A stretch of 64,000 nucleotides of DNA, taken from NCBI RefSeq assembly GCF_000003815.2, contig NW_023365820.1, positions 505,436-569,435 on the forward strand. The letters are read 5' to 3'. The position numbers and the translations under genes are program-made. This stretch comes from Branchiostoma floridae (taxonomy: Eukaryota > Chordata > Leptocardii > Amphioxiformes > Branchiostomatidae). Positions 56,001-58,645 of the stretch are shown piece by piece; position 1 is the first letter of the stretch, and every line of letters starts with the position of its first letter. The notes beneath the pieces are model-generated. The model was not told the origin of the DNA. It worked only from the letters and a program-made list of their open reading frames with translations, and did no database searches.

Positions 56001-57652
56001 TCTTGTTTACAATTTTTACCATACATTGCCACTGTCAACTATAGTTATATTTTGCGCTATTCGATGCCTTTGTATAGAACATTGAGAGGGGGAAGTATGC
56101 AGAGACTGACATGTACGTAGCGCACGCTGCCGTGAACACAGAACAGGACGAACAGATGTTACTAATTACAGACCAACGGATCCTGCTCGTAGACAAGTAA
56201 GTGATGACGTTTCACGTTTGATGACATTGATTTTACATGATTGCTAGGGTGATGAAATTATGTATTATGATTTTTATTATCAGTGCAGGTGAAATTGGAG
56301 CTGTGCAAGTATTTCTGCACTTAACCTGCACTGGTCCATGTACTGGATTTTGAACATAAATGTCCTATGATGTAGATGTATGTGGATTGTTATTAGCTGA
56401 ACTGACTGTTACCAGCTACAAAGAAAAAATACCAATGGTTCCTAAACAGTTTTAGTATGATCCATACTTCCTAAATTAAGAGTGGTGCAGGTAAAATTTG
56501 TCTGGTGCAGGTAATTTGCAAGGGTACCTGCACCAGTACAGGTATGCAGCAAAAAAGTATTTCAAGCCCTGTGTCTGTAATGCGTGTTTGTCATCATCAT
56601 TGGCCTCCGTCCGTCTTTTCACACTTTTCATGCGTGTTTGTACATACATGTACATGTATATTGACTTTTTTTTTGCCTGTACACTATTAGGTGCTACTGG
56701 TTCTCTGGCTGGGACATAGAATGGGTCGTTCCACTTGAACACATAGTAGGGGTGCCGACCAGTGCTGATGGCAAACTATCCTTCCAACACAAGGTGAGAT
56801 AGACTTGTACAAACCACTCTTTCCAGGAAGTACTGAAGGGAAACTCATAAACGTAAAAATGCACCAGACAAACCTCCAATTGGAATACATATATCTGTTC
56901 TTATTATATTTCTACAACAGTATTTTTTTAATGAGAAATTGAGTTCATATTAGTTTATTTTGCGTCTATCAAATTGAATGTTTTGTTATGACCTTCACTT
57001 AGCTCATTGTGGCAGAATGTACGGTTAAGTTCTAAATGCATGTATCAAAAGTGTGATAACAATGTCTGTTTACTCCTCCACCCCCACCCCTCCCCAAGGA
57101 GGAAGAAGAAACACCAAACCTCTTCACAGCTATAGACAAGGAGGTGGCAGTGAAGGATGAGCAAGTGTTAAAGGTATTTATAAAATGTTCCTTGTCCTAC
57201 TAGACTTTCCCTATTACTTCATATTCAGAAAACGTTGAAATACAAATAGAATAAAATTTTAAGGGTCCAACTTCAGGGACATCATATTGCATGGTAGAAG
57301 CCTTAAATTTGAAAGTTATTTTTAACAGTTGCATGTGATTTGGAAGAAAATGATTTCTGTGTCAGTCTATATACTGATACTTAATTACCTTTCACAGTAC
57401 TTAATGTCTTTTCACCTAGAAATTGCAACAGGAAAATATAACCATTGCCTATGGTTTGATTAATGATTTGAGTTGTCTATTATTATATATTTGCAATTAT
57501 GCATACATGTACATGTATGTTTATTACAAAAAGTATATTCATTATTTTGTCTATTGCGGTTTGTCACCTTTTGAAATATTGCCTTCTTCTGTTACTTGCA
57601 GTGGCTCTACTCCCATCTAGAGCAGGTTTTGGATGATGTCAGAGGAACCTGA
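226..57652 (+). CDS. VPS13A: VPS13A/C-type bridge-like lipid transfer protein (70 exons, 5' end outside window)
   Basis: VPS13 proteins are very long rods with a hydrophobic groove that move phospholipids in bulk between membranes at contact sites. Conserved landmarks appear in family order: IHIRYED (486-524); a WWHYAYNAT segment at the 3364/3757 splice; an ARQQAKLQ coiled stretch; [42 protein letters not shown]; the VAB-domain YWLVNKT and [10 protein letters not shown] motifs; [24 protein letters not shown]; and a PH-like end. Reading phase agrees across the splice joins I checked. The A/C type is favoured because the order and wording fit VPS13A and VPS13C much better than VPS13B or VPS13D. 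I cannot separate A from C; invertebrates usually have one gene for both. The N-terminal chorein exons lie upstream of the window. Exon-level detail is in the ten block entries below. Confidence 0.92.
850..1425 (+). repeat. Minisatellite (TAGTGTC.GTACC units)
   Basis: Units of about 15 bp (CTGTAGTGTCCATACC and variants) are organised into higher-order blocks; for example, 878-955 is repeated almost exactly at 956-1033. It fills most of the intron between exons at 806 and 1492. Long open frames on both strands (VSVPP- and DTTGG-type) are products of the repeat. Confidence 0.9.
1625..2060 (+). repeat. TG microsatellite cluster
   Basis: Several (TG)n tracts interrupted by TATG and TTTG. A 35-bp block GAGTGTGTATGAGTG..GATGTGTG occurs at about 1629-1665 and again at about 1969-2006, so the cluster has itself been duplicated. 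Confidence 0.92.
2365..6609 (+). CDS. VPS13A: VPS13 exons 5-13 in window: proximal rod
   Basis: Exons 2365-2550, 3258-3364, 3757-3831, 4250-4397, 5187-5304, 5674-5768, 5952-6013, 6339-6413 and 6515-6609. The G|GTGG join between 3364 and 3757 makes the WW pair of the family motif KxWWxYA. Exon 4250-4397 ends in a likely helical hairpin ([20 protein letters not shown]). Exon 5187-5304 contains the tryptophan-rich [12 protein letters not shown] loop, which matches the GWFSWLW-type loop of VPS13A/C. Exon 5674-5768 carries [18 protein letters not shown], one of the best-conserved stretches of the family. The introns carry a CAGGGCTCGAAAT element (2580-2859) and a LINE 3' end that starts within a few bases of the donor at 4398. 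Confidence 0.88.
2580..2859 (+). mobile_element. CAGGGCTCGAAAT inverted-repeat element (hAT5-like?), copy 1
   Basis: 280 bp with ends CAGGGCTCGAAATAC and GTATTTTGAGCCCTG. It is flanked by CATTG on both sides (2575-2579, 2860-2864), a 5-bp duplication. The interior has many ACCTGCA/TGCAGGT subterminal repeats in both directions. No coding capacity is seen. Confidence 0.82.
4398..4755 (+). mobile_element. LINE 3' end (5'-truncated) with AAGAAC tail
   Basis: The frame encodes the C terminus of a non-LTR reverse transcriptase ORF ([31 protein letters not shown], stop at about 4669). A 3' UTR and a (CAAGAA)n tail at about 4732-4754 follow. The PRT..DWN.LP motif is typical of CR1/Jockey-like ORF2 ends. 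The insertion begins within a few bases of the VPS13 donor at 4398, and its frame is open from the upstream exon. Confidence 0.8.
6976..7175. mobile_element. TA-flanked long-TIR MITE, copy 1
   Basis: About 200 bp flanked by TA (6974-6975, 7176-7177), with ends ACGATAGTTCACCTTT and inverted AAAGGTGAACTAACGT-like. The core TATCCG..GGTAACC appears in both arms in opposite orientation. TA duplication and long inverted repeats suggest a Tc1/mariner-type non-autonomous element, but no transposase was seen, so the superfamily is an inference. Confidence 0.8.
7195..7454 (+). other. Open segment of unknown origin between two MITEs
   Basis: A frame from 7251 is open for about 60 codons before entering the hAT-like element ([18 protein letters not shown]...). 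Codon choice looks protein-like, but I recognise no family, and there is no splice evidence linking it to VPS13. It may be a fragment of a transposon gene. The rest of the intron 6610-8324 shows nothing further. Confidence 0.35.
7455..7780 (+). mobile_element. hAT-like MITE (GGCTCTAGCCAGC family), copy 1
   Basis: 326 bp with an exact 8-bp target duplication TGTTACTT (7447-7454 and 7781-7788). Terminal inverted repeats are CAAGGCTCTAGCCAGC and GAGCTGGCTAAAGCCCTG. Subterminal CCGTCAA and GACGGA motifs recur and point inward. No transposase is encoded. The 8-bp duplication and CAGGG-type ends place it near hAT. Confidence 0.88.
8325..14055 (+). CDS. VPS13A: VPS13 exons 14-22 in window: rod, up to the assembly gap
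   Basis: Exons 8325-8434, 8777-8832, 9282-9366, 11887-11954, 12187-12265, 12388-12475, 12761-12878, 13373-13445 and 13966-14055. They include [21 protein letters not shown]-type beta strands, a helical [18 protein letters not shown] stretch, and [18 protein letters not shown], which matches the LKASYIIVPQ-type strand of VPS13A. Exon 8777-8832 ends in GA, joined to G at 9282 (codon GAG); this sets the donor at GTAGGC. The intron from 9367 to 11886 is inflated by a LINE nested in a MITE. Exon 13966-14055 ends in phase 0 (PTSMPVM), and the next intron contains the 100-N gap. Confidence 0.87.
9833..11815 (+). mobile_element. 5'-truncated CR1/Jockey-like LINE inserted in a MITE
   Basis: The insertion interrupts the right terminal repeat of a TA-flanked MITE: GGTGAAC before it and AACTAGCGTTA after it rejoin as the intact terminus seen in other copies. 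The element has an uninterrupted reverse transcriptase frame, a 3' untranslated part and a short AAATA-repeat tail (about 11790-11815). No AP-endonuclease or first ORF is present, so the copy is 5' truncated, as is usual for LINEs. The overlap at the junctions is only about 3 bases (AAC). The open frame suggests a recent insertion. Confidence 0.85.
9852..11603 (+). CDS. LINE reverse transcriptase (ORF2 fragment, 583 aa)
   Basis: A single open frame encodes the RT domain of a non-LTR retrotransposon. It includes [17 protein letters not shown] and [13 protein letters not shown] (RT blocks 1-2), [13 protein letters not shown] (first catalytic Asp block), [13 protein letters not shown] (block 4), and [11 protein letters not shown] with the catalytic YADD, then a thumb-like region with [10 protein letters not shown]. 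The C terminus ends in [11 protein letters not shown], a typical tail of CR1/Jockey-group ORF2. The start at 9852 is only the first Met in the frame; the real ORF2 would extend further 5' into the missing endonuclease. The + orientation is the same as VPS13. Confidence 0.9.
   Translation: MSKQNDSKGLWSTLKTLLPGQTKHADKVPKQSENNIANEFNSYFTSIGAKLAAAFSSVYMATIGPPKSMFSFADIPTEFTHQRLLNIPLGKSTGVDGVSSRLIRHAAPAIAAPLTYIYNLSLSTGTVPTGWKKAKVTPLYKDGDKTDCSNYRPISVIPSFMKILEKAIHTQVYNFLTEHKILNPSQSGFRPKHSTTTTLINVTDTILDNMDKGLLTGAVFLDLKKAFDTVSHEILLDKLRINGIQDNALLWFESYLSNRCQVTVVDGTISDCLGIAEGVPQGSVLGPLLFILYINDMPNYISHGQIVLYADDTALFYASKSVADINRALNADLCNIEKWLDANRLTLNVRKCKSMLFGTIRRLRLETEELNLTLSGTYLEVVACFKYLGVWFDSCLTWSIHINKLCSTVSSRLGVLRRLVPILPPKTLSMLFNCMILPKIDYCDTVWGNCGKSLSDNLQKLQNRAARLVLGLSRRSHVDNDHLSTLGWKSLASRRKMHLLQTVFKSIHRQLPEYLQIFNRTSHTYATRLNSNLSLQLPKVRLESGRRKFEYRGAFSWNELPPTVKVASSALSFKKLIRNGNHC
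12560..12575 (+). repeat. G16 homopolymer
   Basis: Sixteen consecutive G after CCAGGTCGT, in the intron between 12475 and 12761. Its length is likely to be unreliable in the assembly. Confidence 0.95.
14509..14608. other. Assembly gap (100 N)
   Basis: Exactly 100 N, a conventional size for a gap of unknown length. It lies in the interval between VPS13 exons 13966-14055 and 14946-15088. The 21 bases before the gap follow TTTTAG and could be the start of an exon (DYREVVR, from 14488), in phase with the upstream exon. Confidence 0.98.
14946..19278 (+). CDS. VPS13A: VPS13 exons 23-31 in window: rod after the gap
   Basis: Exons 14946-15088, 16225-16349, 16490-16612, 16964-17015, 17156-17207, 17450-17488, 17939-18061, 18446-18523 and 19225-19278. 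Exon 14946 begins [10 protein letters not shown] and aligns in style to a point well downstream of the one reached by exon 22, so coding sequence is probably missing between them (see findings). Exon 16225-16349 is a Lys/Glu-rich low-complexity linker. Exons 17939 and 18446 encode [15 protein letters not shown] and [13 protein letters not shown], matching the GCIEVVF..KFL..I..F region of VPS13A. The short exon 19225-19278 ([13 protein letters not shown]) is supported by phase 0 on both sides and by a GTAAGA donor. Confidence 0.83.
15430..15730 (+). promoter_or_regulatory. CCAAT-box cluster inside an intron (possible cryptic promoter)
   Basis: Four CCAAT or ATTGG cores lie within 165 bp (15521, 15596, 15647, 15681), with ACGTCAC (CRE-like) at 15551 and a TTATAAGG/AAATAAAT tract at about 15733. 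The area is less AT-rich than its flanks. It may be the promoter of a mobile element that includes the tRNA-like block at 15765. Confidence 0.35.
15765..15845 (+). repeat. tRNA-like sequence, probably a SINE head
   Basis: It contains an A-box-like TAGCATGGTGG, a B box GGATCGAGTCC (consensus GGTTCGANTCC) and a CGGCCT/AGGCCG hairpin in the anticodon-arm position. The T arm pairs GCAGG with CCCGC imperfectly. No clean 7-bp acceptor stem is seen, so a tRNA-derived SINE is likelier than a working tRNA gene. A TATAAGG/AAATAAAT tract lies just upstream. Confidence 0.5.
16615..16910 (+). repeat. Minisatellite (GGGTTAGCTAGACTGTTAGA units)
   Basis: Units of about 20-30 bp built on TTAGCTAGACTGTTA with ATCTGGG or ATCTAGG spacers, eight or more copies. 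It begins immediately after the donor at 16613 and fills most of the intron to 16963. Confidence 0.88.
19968..25114 (+). CDS. VPS13A: VPS13 exons 32-37 in window: mid rod, two very large exons
   Basis: Exons 19968-20172, 21512-21660, 22071-22137, 22632-23310 (679 nt), 23704-24436 (733 nt) and 24986-25114. The first carries [16 protein letters not shown], the counterpart of the INIKAPVVVIPQ strand in VPS13A. The two large exons begin with disordered acidic or Pro/Ser-rich inserts ([14 protein letters not shown] and [14 protein letters not shown]), then beta strands such as [16 protein letters not shown] and [13 protein letters not shown]. Exon 24986-25114 encodes [13 protein letters not shown], a strongly conserved VPS13 element. 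The ends of exons 19968-20172 and 24986-25114, with their donors, are each duplicated once in the following intron, at about 20.32 and 25.24 kb. Confidence 0.88.
20319..20400 (+). repeat. Duplicate of a VPS13 exon end plus its donor
   Basis: GAGCTCCATGCAGGTTTCAA|GGTAGG at about 20321-20346 repeats the true exon end (20152-20178), with one base change in the exon part. The following intron piece CCTTGGTGCTGAAAACAT is repeated too. The offset is 169 bp. The copy keeps a usable GTAGGT donor at 20342. Confidence 0.85.
20462..20947. mobile_element. CACTA-like inverted-repeat element, A/G-rich
   Basis: 486 bp with ends CACTACCAAAAATG and CATTTTTGGTAGTG. Inside, AAGAAAA-rich segments repeat directly (20707-20765 and 20884-20943, both with AAATTTTCTGTGA) and CCCATGGACAA occurs in both halves. 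The CACTA ends suggest the EnSpm/CACTA group, but the flanking triplets (GAA and AAG) do not match, so the classification is tentative. Open frames here are low-complexity and not genes. Confidence 0.6.
24636..24690 (+). mobile_element. hAT-like MITE fragment (5' end only)
   Basis: CAGGGTTCGAGCCAGCGTCC at 24636 followed by GTCCTCTGACAGAATTTT matches the first part of the family with changes. The rest, including the other terminal repeat, is missing or unrecognisable. Confidence 0.5.
24740..24932. mobile_element. TA-flanked long-TIR MITE, copy 3 (degraded)
   Basis: GGGGTAACCTATATTTG near the left end and GGTTATCCCGCAGATAAAG near the right end match the arms of copies 1, 2 and 4, with several substitutions. 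The outer ends (AAATTTGGCC / CCAAATTAGTGTTA) have drifted, so boundaries are approximate. It lies next to a fragment of the hAT-like family. Confidence 0.6.
25241..25315 (+). repeat. Duplicate of a VPS13 exon end plus its donor
   Basis: GGCCATGGAATATCTGTTTC|AAGGTCTGGGAA repeats the end of exon 24986-25114 and the first intron bases. The offset is 174 bp. The copy keeps the GTCTGG donor at 25289. Confidence 0.85.
25545..25625 (-). repeat. Retroelement tail-like repeat
   Basis: On the + strand TTGAATGAATGAAGACC is followed by TATTGCACATTTTTGCCCC. Read on the minus strand it ends in an AATAAAGG-like and (TTCA)n tail, the usual 3' end of a SINE or LINE. The same style of tail is seen at 37343 and 54883. 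Confidence 0.4.
25827..31698 (+). CDS. VPS13A: VPS13 exons 38-45 in window: acidic linker before the VAB domain
   Basis: Exons 25827-26028, 26632-26833, 27261-27340, 27479-27603, 28107-28223, 28762-28874, 30135-30245 and 31557-31698. Exons 38-40 encode a long acidic, serine-rich and probably disordered segment (for example [28 protein letters not shown]). It contains the tract [13 protein letters not shown], a possible FFAT-like VAP-binding motif. Exon 27479 returns to folded sequence ([17 protein letters not shown]). Exon 28107 has [18 protein letters not shown], like the strand just before the adaptor-binding part of VPS13 proteins. Exons 28762 and 30135 encode a variable acidic then proline-rich loop. 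Joins such as 28874|30135 (AG|C) and 30245|31557 (TT|A) keep phase. Confidence 0.84.
26029..26631 (+). other. Intron without recognised elements
   Basis: AT-rich sequence with a short A9 run and ACATGTACATGTG; no gene, repeat family or RNA recognised. Confidence 0.6.
29125..29175. repeat. 51-bp near-perfect hairpin
   Basis: ATATTTCAAGATGTTAGAGT.. (29125-29149) and its inverted copy (29151-29175) differ at one position and share a single central G. No flanking duplication was seen, so it may be a small palindrome or the tip of a decayed MITE. Confidence 0.85.
29475..29842. mobile_element. Harbinger/Tourist-like MITE
   Basis: 368 bp flanked by TTA (29472-29474, 29843-29845), the 3-bp target typical of PIF/Harbinger. 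Terminal repeats of over 35 bp begin GGCCACACCAATTTAATT and continue through TTGGTTCACGGATT in both arms. The AT-rich centre holds (AAAAT)n. No transposase is seen. Confidence 0.8.
30246..31556 (+). other. 1.3-kb intron without recognised elements
   Basis: A short AATAAT run at about 30296-30310 and A/T-rich tracts near 31330. The open frames here (for example 30834-31217) have no recognisable domain and are judged chance. Confidence 0.55.
31854..32744 (+). mobile_element. Mariner element, internally deleted, with dead transposase
   Basis: Flanked by TA (31852-31853, 32745-32746). Terminal repeats are CGAGGGGCGTGCAATAAG and its inverted match TTGCACGCCCCTCG, with a GTCAGGACCATTACT block in both. 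From 32037 a frame reads [17 protein letters not shown], a mariner N-terminal helix-turn-helix; after the insertion at 32128-32435 it resumes as [14 protein letters not shown] and [13 protein letters not shown]. Then most of the catalytic region is gone, and a C-terminal piece ([16 protein letters not shown]) precedes the stop. It cannot make active transposase. Confidence 0.85.
32128..32435 (-). mobile_element. Retroposed insertion inside the mariner
   Basis: 308 bp that start with a T run and TTTTATTTTATTT on the + strand (an A-rich tail on the minus strand). It is flanked by AACTT at 32123-32127 and 32436-32440. It splits the transposase frame at NET|YGDD. The sequence has no recognised gene; it may be a short retroposon or a retroposed transcript. 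Confidence 0.6.
33039..47860 (+). CDS. VPS13A: VPS13 exons 46-58 in window: VAB (SHR-BD) adaptor-binding domain
   Basis: Exons 33039-33113, 33661-33738, 34601-34794, 35974-36202, 36655-36831, 37922-38065, 39012-39095, 41295-41405, 42510-42662, 43100-43380, 45529-45664, 46726-46876 and 47731-47860. This is the VPS13 adaptor-binding domain, built of beta repeats that dock organelle-specific partners. Visible motifs are [60 protein letters not shown] and [17 protein letters not shown]; the recurrent (V/N)N(K/C) turns resemble the conserved repeat asparagines. Exon 35974-36202 ends at a GC donor (AG|GCAAGT). Exon 37922-38065 is followed by a tandem array of its own 3' end. Exon 45529-45664 is preceded by 12 tandem copies of its own start. 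Confidence 0.9.
33790..34138 (+). mobile_element. CAGGGCTCGAAAT element, copy 2 (GGTGCACC subtype)
   Basis: 349 bp; ends CAGGGCTCGAAATTCG and AGTATTTCAAGCCCTG; 5-bp duplication GAATT (33785-33789 and 34139-34143). The interior subrepeats are TGGGTGCACC rather than ACCTGCA, so it is a distinct subfamily sharing the same termini. Confidence 0.82.
35778..35878. mobile_element. 101-bp hairpin MITE
   Basis: Left arm TAGCCTGGAGTCCAGCC and right arm GGCTGAACTCCAGGCTT are inverted and continue through GCTTTGTCCTGCTCCC / GGGAGCGGAACAAAGT. It is flanked by ATCATGTA (35770-35777) and ATCATGTG (35879-35886), an 8-bp duplication with one change. Confidence 0.72.
36420..36620 (+). repeat. GAT/ATG trinucleotide-rich microsatellite
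   Basis: About 200 bp of imperfect (GAT)n/(ATG)n, just before the exon at 36655. The Met- or His-rich open frames on both strands are artefacts of it. Confidence 0.92.
36915..37255 (+). mobile_element. hAT-like MITE (GGCTCTAGCCAGC family), copy 2
   Basis: 341 bp, ends CAGGGCTCTAGCCAGC and GCTGGCTAGAGCCCTG, flanked by GAGTGAAT (36907-36914) and GAATGAAT (37256-37263): an 8-bp duplication with one later change. Its interior closely matches copy 1, including the stretch around 37060-37110. Confidence 0.88.
37343..37430 (-). repeat. Retroelement tail-like repeat
   Basis: ATGAATGAACTTTATTGC then TCAACATTTGCACAAGGTAC on the + strand; on the minus strand this is a CAATAAAGTTCATTCAT terminus. No coding sequence is attached. 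Confidence 0.4.
37617..37831. mobile_element. TA-flanked long-TIR MITE, copy 4 (best preserved)
   Basis: 215 bp flanked by TA at 37615-37616 and 37832-37833. Left end ACGCTAGTTCACCTTTATCC; right end is its inverted match ending GGTGAACTAACGT. The two halves are inverted over almost the whole length around a short centre (TTACAATTTGAAAC). Confidence 0.85.
38025..38640 (+). repeat. 91-96 bp tandem array of an exon end plus 5' splice site
   Basis: The unit begins in exon 37922-38065 (AACAGCTCTGCCTGTGGAG) and includes TTCAGG|GTAAGG and about 60 bp of intron. Seven copies can be aligned, with donor positions at 38066, 38158, 38249, 38340, about 38434, about 38530 and 38626. The first four are well conserved and at least five keep a plausible GTRAGG donor. 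Beyond 38640 the repeat fades into AGTTCA-type remnants up to about 38800. Confidence 0.9.
39720..40250 (+). repeat. Degenerate minisatellite (TTGTTTGATAC..CTGAGTTTT)
   Basis: Loose units of about 55-70 bp built on CTTGTTTGAT, GTGT and CTCTCAGTTTT recur at about 39765, 39890, 39945, 40035 and 40110. It lies in the intron 39096-41294; no exon was found in it. Confidence 0.6.
40265..40362 (+). repeat. TG microsatellite with G10 run
   Basis: (TG)n with GCGTG and GGGCATG breaks, ending in a run of about ten G at 40350-40359. Confidence 0.9.
41635..41725 (+). repeat. Short tandem repeat (GTAACAGGCTAG units)
   Basis: Three copies of about 40 bp containing GTAACAGGCTA and ATGTGCC.CAC, in the intron 41406-42509. 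Confidence 0.8.
42264..42310 (-). repeat. Retroelement-type motif CTGAAGAAGGTG..GAAACGTT (minus strand)
   Basis: On the minus strand: CTGAAGA (42293-42299), then a short GGTG/CGCT helix, GAAAC and GTTGGTGTCGATAAAAC. It resembles a widespread 3'-end motif of invertebrate retroelements (possibly Penelope-like), from memory. Only the motif and some flank are recognisable. Confidence 0.45.
42866..43015 (+). repeat. Dispersed repeat, copy 2 (CTGACGA...GGATGTCTAACC)
   Basis: It shares with 46170-46305 the order CACTGTCACTGACGA, a hairpin (AAGATA/TATCTT), AAACGTGTG, ATCATATCCAGTTGCTTG and TTACCTGGATGTCTAACC. Its hairpin uses different bases from copy 1, but they still pair. Identity outside these blocks is moderate. 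Confidence 0.65.
43565..43660 (+). repeat. CTACTA microsatellite
   Basis: Imperfect (CTA/CTT)n after the exon ending at 43380, ahead of the exon-start array. Confidence 0.85.
44014..45528 (+). repeat. 125-130 bp tandem array of a 3' splice site plus exon start (12 copies)
   Basis: Each unit holds CTTTCTTTACAG followed by the first 60 or so bases of the true exon (GGGTATGAGTCAAGTC...) and then intron-like DNA. Unit exon starts are 44014, 44142, 44271, 44401, 44529, 44654, 44779, 44904, 45029, 45154, 45279 and 45404; the real exon starts at 45529. The last eight steps are exactly 125 bp. In phase, each copy encodes [14 protein letters not shown], then diverges to a [10 protein letters not shown]-type end and TGA, whereas the real exon continues [10 protein letters not shown]. 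The first two copies carry an extra TATA within the coding part. Confidence 0.95.
45795..46305. repeat. Inverted repeat (115-bp arms) joined to a dispersed repeat
   Basis: 45795-45909 is the reverse complement of 46084-46198, nearly identical, with 174 bp between (including a GGCGGGGGTGGGGG tract at about 46063). The right arm continues into a dispersed repeat (46184-46305) with CTGACGA, a GGAAAG/CTTTCC hairpin, CGAAACGTCTGACCG, and a tail ending GGATGTCTAACCT. The same tail recurs at 42925-43010, more weakly at 60020-60070, and its last part perhaps at 2240-2265. Confidence 0.7.
46950..47015 (+). repeat. tRNA-like SINE fragment
   Basis: GGCATAGTGGTTAGCGG is a good A-box and D-arm match, and TTGGGCGTGTGAGCTGG follows in the style of tRNA-derived SINE heads. 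No B box follows, so the copy is truncated. Confidence 0.4.
47084..47128 (+). repeat. Short duplication (TTGGGGCCTAATACACA)
   Basis: The block occurs twice, about 27 bp apart, in the intron after the exon ending at 46876. No function is suggested. Confidence 0.75.
48841..51697 (+). CDS. VPS13A: VPS13 exons 59-61 in window: APT1-like region
   Basis: Exons 48841-49085, 50418-50569 and 51224-51697 (474 nt). They encode [34 protein letters not shown] with [14 protein letters not shown], and a long exon with [36 protein letters not shown] and [20 protein letters not shown]. In the family this is the APT1 stretch near the acceptor-membrane end. Exon 48841-49085 must end at a GC donor (ACAG|GCAAGA): this join gives the codon GGA and the conserved LQ.DNQL motif of the next exon in phase, and no GT is available nearby. 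A minus-strand hAT-like element (50056-50396) sits just upstream of the acceptor at 50417. Confidence 0.9.
49645..49960 (+). repeat. tRNA-derived SINE
   Basis: A box AAGTGGGTAGAGTG (49663) and B box GAGTTCAATCC (about 49708) have tRNA-like spacing, after CCAGTGCAATGACC. A non-tRNA body follows (AGGTACATGCAGCATTC... to about 49960). It lies in the VPS13 intron 49086-50417, upstream of the hAT-like copy 3. Confidence 0.55.
50056..50396 (-). mobile_element. hAT-like MITE (GGCTCTAGCCAGC family), copy 3, reverse
   Basis: 341 bp in the opposite orientation to copies 1 and 2, with an exact 8-bp duplication GTCTGATT (50048-50055 and 50397-50404). It ends about 20 bp before the acceptor of the exon at 50418, so it forms most of the local polypyrimidine and branch-point neighbourhood of that intron. 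Confidence 0.9.
50800..51012 (+). mobile_element. Probable LINE 3' untranslated end
   Basis: The run CGATAACGAGCCACTGC-like start, a central TTTTACGCTAAATT, and the end ACTAATGGAGATCGCAAT with AAAACAAAGAAACAAA look like a LINE 3' UTR plus A-rich tail. No coding part remains. Identification rests on the style of the tail and a remembered consensus, so it is moderate. Confidence 0.45.
52074..55584 (+). CDS. VPS13A: VPS13 exons 62-66 in window: ATG2_C-like amphipathic C-terminal region
   Basis: Exons 52074-52187, 52950-53058, 53408-53560, 54733-54851 and 55438-55584. They encode [76 protein letters not shown] and [18 protein letters not shown]. The glycine-rich amphipathic helices are the part shared with ATG2, and in VPS13A/C they bind lipid droplets. 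I end the last exon at CTT|GTGGGT (55584) because the next exon starts in phase 0 with [10 protein letters not shown]. The intron between 53561 and 54732 contains the 496-bp palindrome. Confidence 0.92.
52290..52860 (+). repeat. Minisatellite (GGTGCTGTCCCTAGTGCTGAA units)
   Basis: Irregular units of about 50-60 bp built on GTGCTGTCC.TAGTGC, ACATGCTATTCTTATGCAAAGG and GCCAAAGGTGCTGTC. It fills the intron between 52187 and 52950. Confidence 0.85.
54164..54659. mobile_element. 496-bp near-perfect palindromic element
   Basis: Two 209-bp arms (54164-54372 and 54451-54659) are inverted copies with only a few mismatches and no net indel, around a 78-bp spacer. Arms begin TTATGGAACTGCTAAAC. TGTA lies directly outside both ends (54160-54163, 54660-54663), a possible 4-bp duplication. 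The arms are GC-rich compared with surrounding intron. Both strands carry an open frame of about 93 codons with the same first residues ([12 protein letters not shown]) simply because of the symmetry. It lies in the VPS13 intron 53561-54732. Confidence 0.85.
54883..54960 (-). repeat. Retroelement tail-like repeat next to an exon donor
   Basis: TTTGAACCTTTATTCATTC at about 54880 reads on the minus strand as a GAATAAAGGTTCAAA tail. It begins only about 25 bp after the donor at 54852 and keeps the + frame open beyond the exon. Confidence 0.4.
56078..57652 (+). CDS. VPS13A: VPS13 exons 67-70 in window: PH-like C terminus and stop
   Basis: Exons 56078-56196, 56691-56793, 57099-57173 and 57602-57652; the stop codon is TGA at 57650-57652. 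They encode [45 protein letters not shown] and [14 protein letters not shown]. The alternating strands and final helix fit the VPS13 PH-like domain, which in VPS13A/C helps target mitochondria or endolysosomes. The split AA|G codon fixes the join 56196|56691. I saw no clear AATAAA in the first few hundred bases after the stop, so the 3' UTR end is not called. Confidence 0.9.
56283..56571 (-). mobile_element. CAGGGCTCGAAAT element, copy 3, reverse, one end lost
   Basis: The interior is the reverse complement of copy 1 (for example AAATTGGAGCTGTGCAAG and GGTCCATGTACTG). The right end GTATTTCAAGCCCTG is intact; the left terminal repeat before TGCAGGTGAAATTGG is missing. It lies in the intron 56197-56690. 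Confidence 0.75.
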
Positions 57653-58029
57653 GCACAGATTACGTGATGTCATCACTTTGGGAGCAAACGAATCAAAGAA
57701 CAATGGAAGACTGCAACAACAAAGACTGTGATCCAAAATTACTTGATTAGTATATCAGAAGTACCTCAATAGGTTTTGATGTAAGTAAAAGGAAAACAAC
57801 TATAAAAGATACTCAAGGAAAAGGGATAATATATATTGTGTGGAGTATAATGAACATATCGTCATATAATGCCTATTTATTGTGAATACATAGTAAGGAC
57901 TCAAGCCAAGAGAACAGAATTCGCTACTTAGTGTTGAAGCTATGCAGGTGAATTGGCACTTTTCTTGTCCTTATAATTGCTACTGTTGACTTGTCACATA
58001 GACGTAAAGAACAGGCAGAGGCTTGCTCT

Positions 58030-58093
58030 AAAATGCACCTAGTTAGCCAAGGAAACAGAGGTGTACCACAAGGTAGCATTTTGGGCCCATCTT
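58030..58093 (+). pseudogene. Reverse transcriptase fragment (GVPQGSILGP)
   Basis: Translating from 58048 gives QGNRGVPQGSILGPS and then a stop. This is RT block 4 of a LINE. Neither the preceding Asp block nor the YADD block is found nearby, so it is a small relic in the 3' flank of VPS13. Confidence 0.65.
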
Positions 58094-58645
58094 AGCAATT
58101 TCAGTTGGCTCACACATTTTAACAGTTCTGACCAATACAAAATCATATGTAAGGAAATAATGCCCATTACAGATGATAGATACATTTCTTTACTAGAACT
58201 TTGATTTTATCAACTTCATAATTTAAGGGTACATACTTGAAGGTATAGTGACTTATGTTACCTGTTTGAGGGATTCCGTGTGTTATCAATTTGCATTCCA
58301 AGCTGGAAACAATGCTCACTCTTATTGTACTTCAAAGATCACTTGATGCAATCAACTCAATGTCTTTGCCAAGGGTGTTTAAGAAGTCATGATTCATAAT
58401 TTTCATAATGGGCTATGGTTCTCTAAAGTCGGAAGCCTGTGCAGAAAGTCTTGCAGCATTCAAGAATTAGAACTTTTGCCTATGTTGAAGAAATAGAAAC
58501 CAGCGATGCTACAAGTCTGCAAAGGAGGCAGGCCGCTATAATTTTTGTTGTGTATGTAAAAGTATATGTAAATCAGCAGCAGAGGAAGTCTTGTAAAAAT
58601 GTGGGTTTTTTTTTTTTGGAAACATGTTCCCATTATCATCATTAT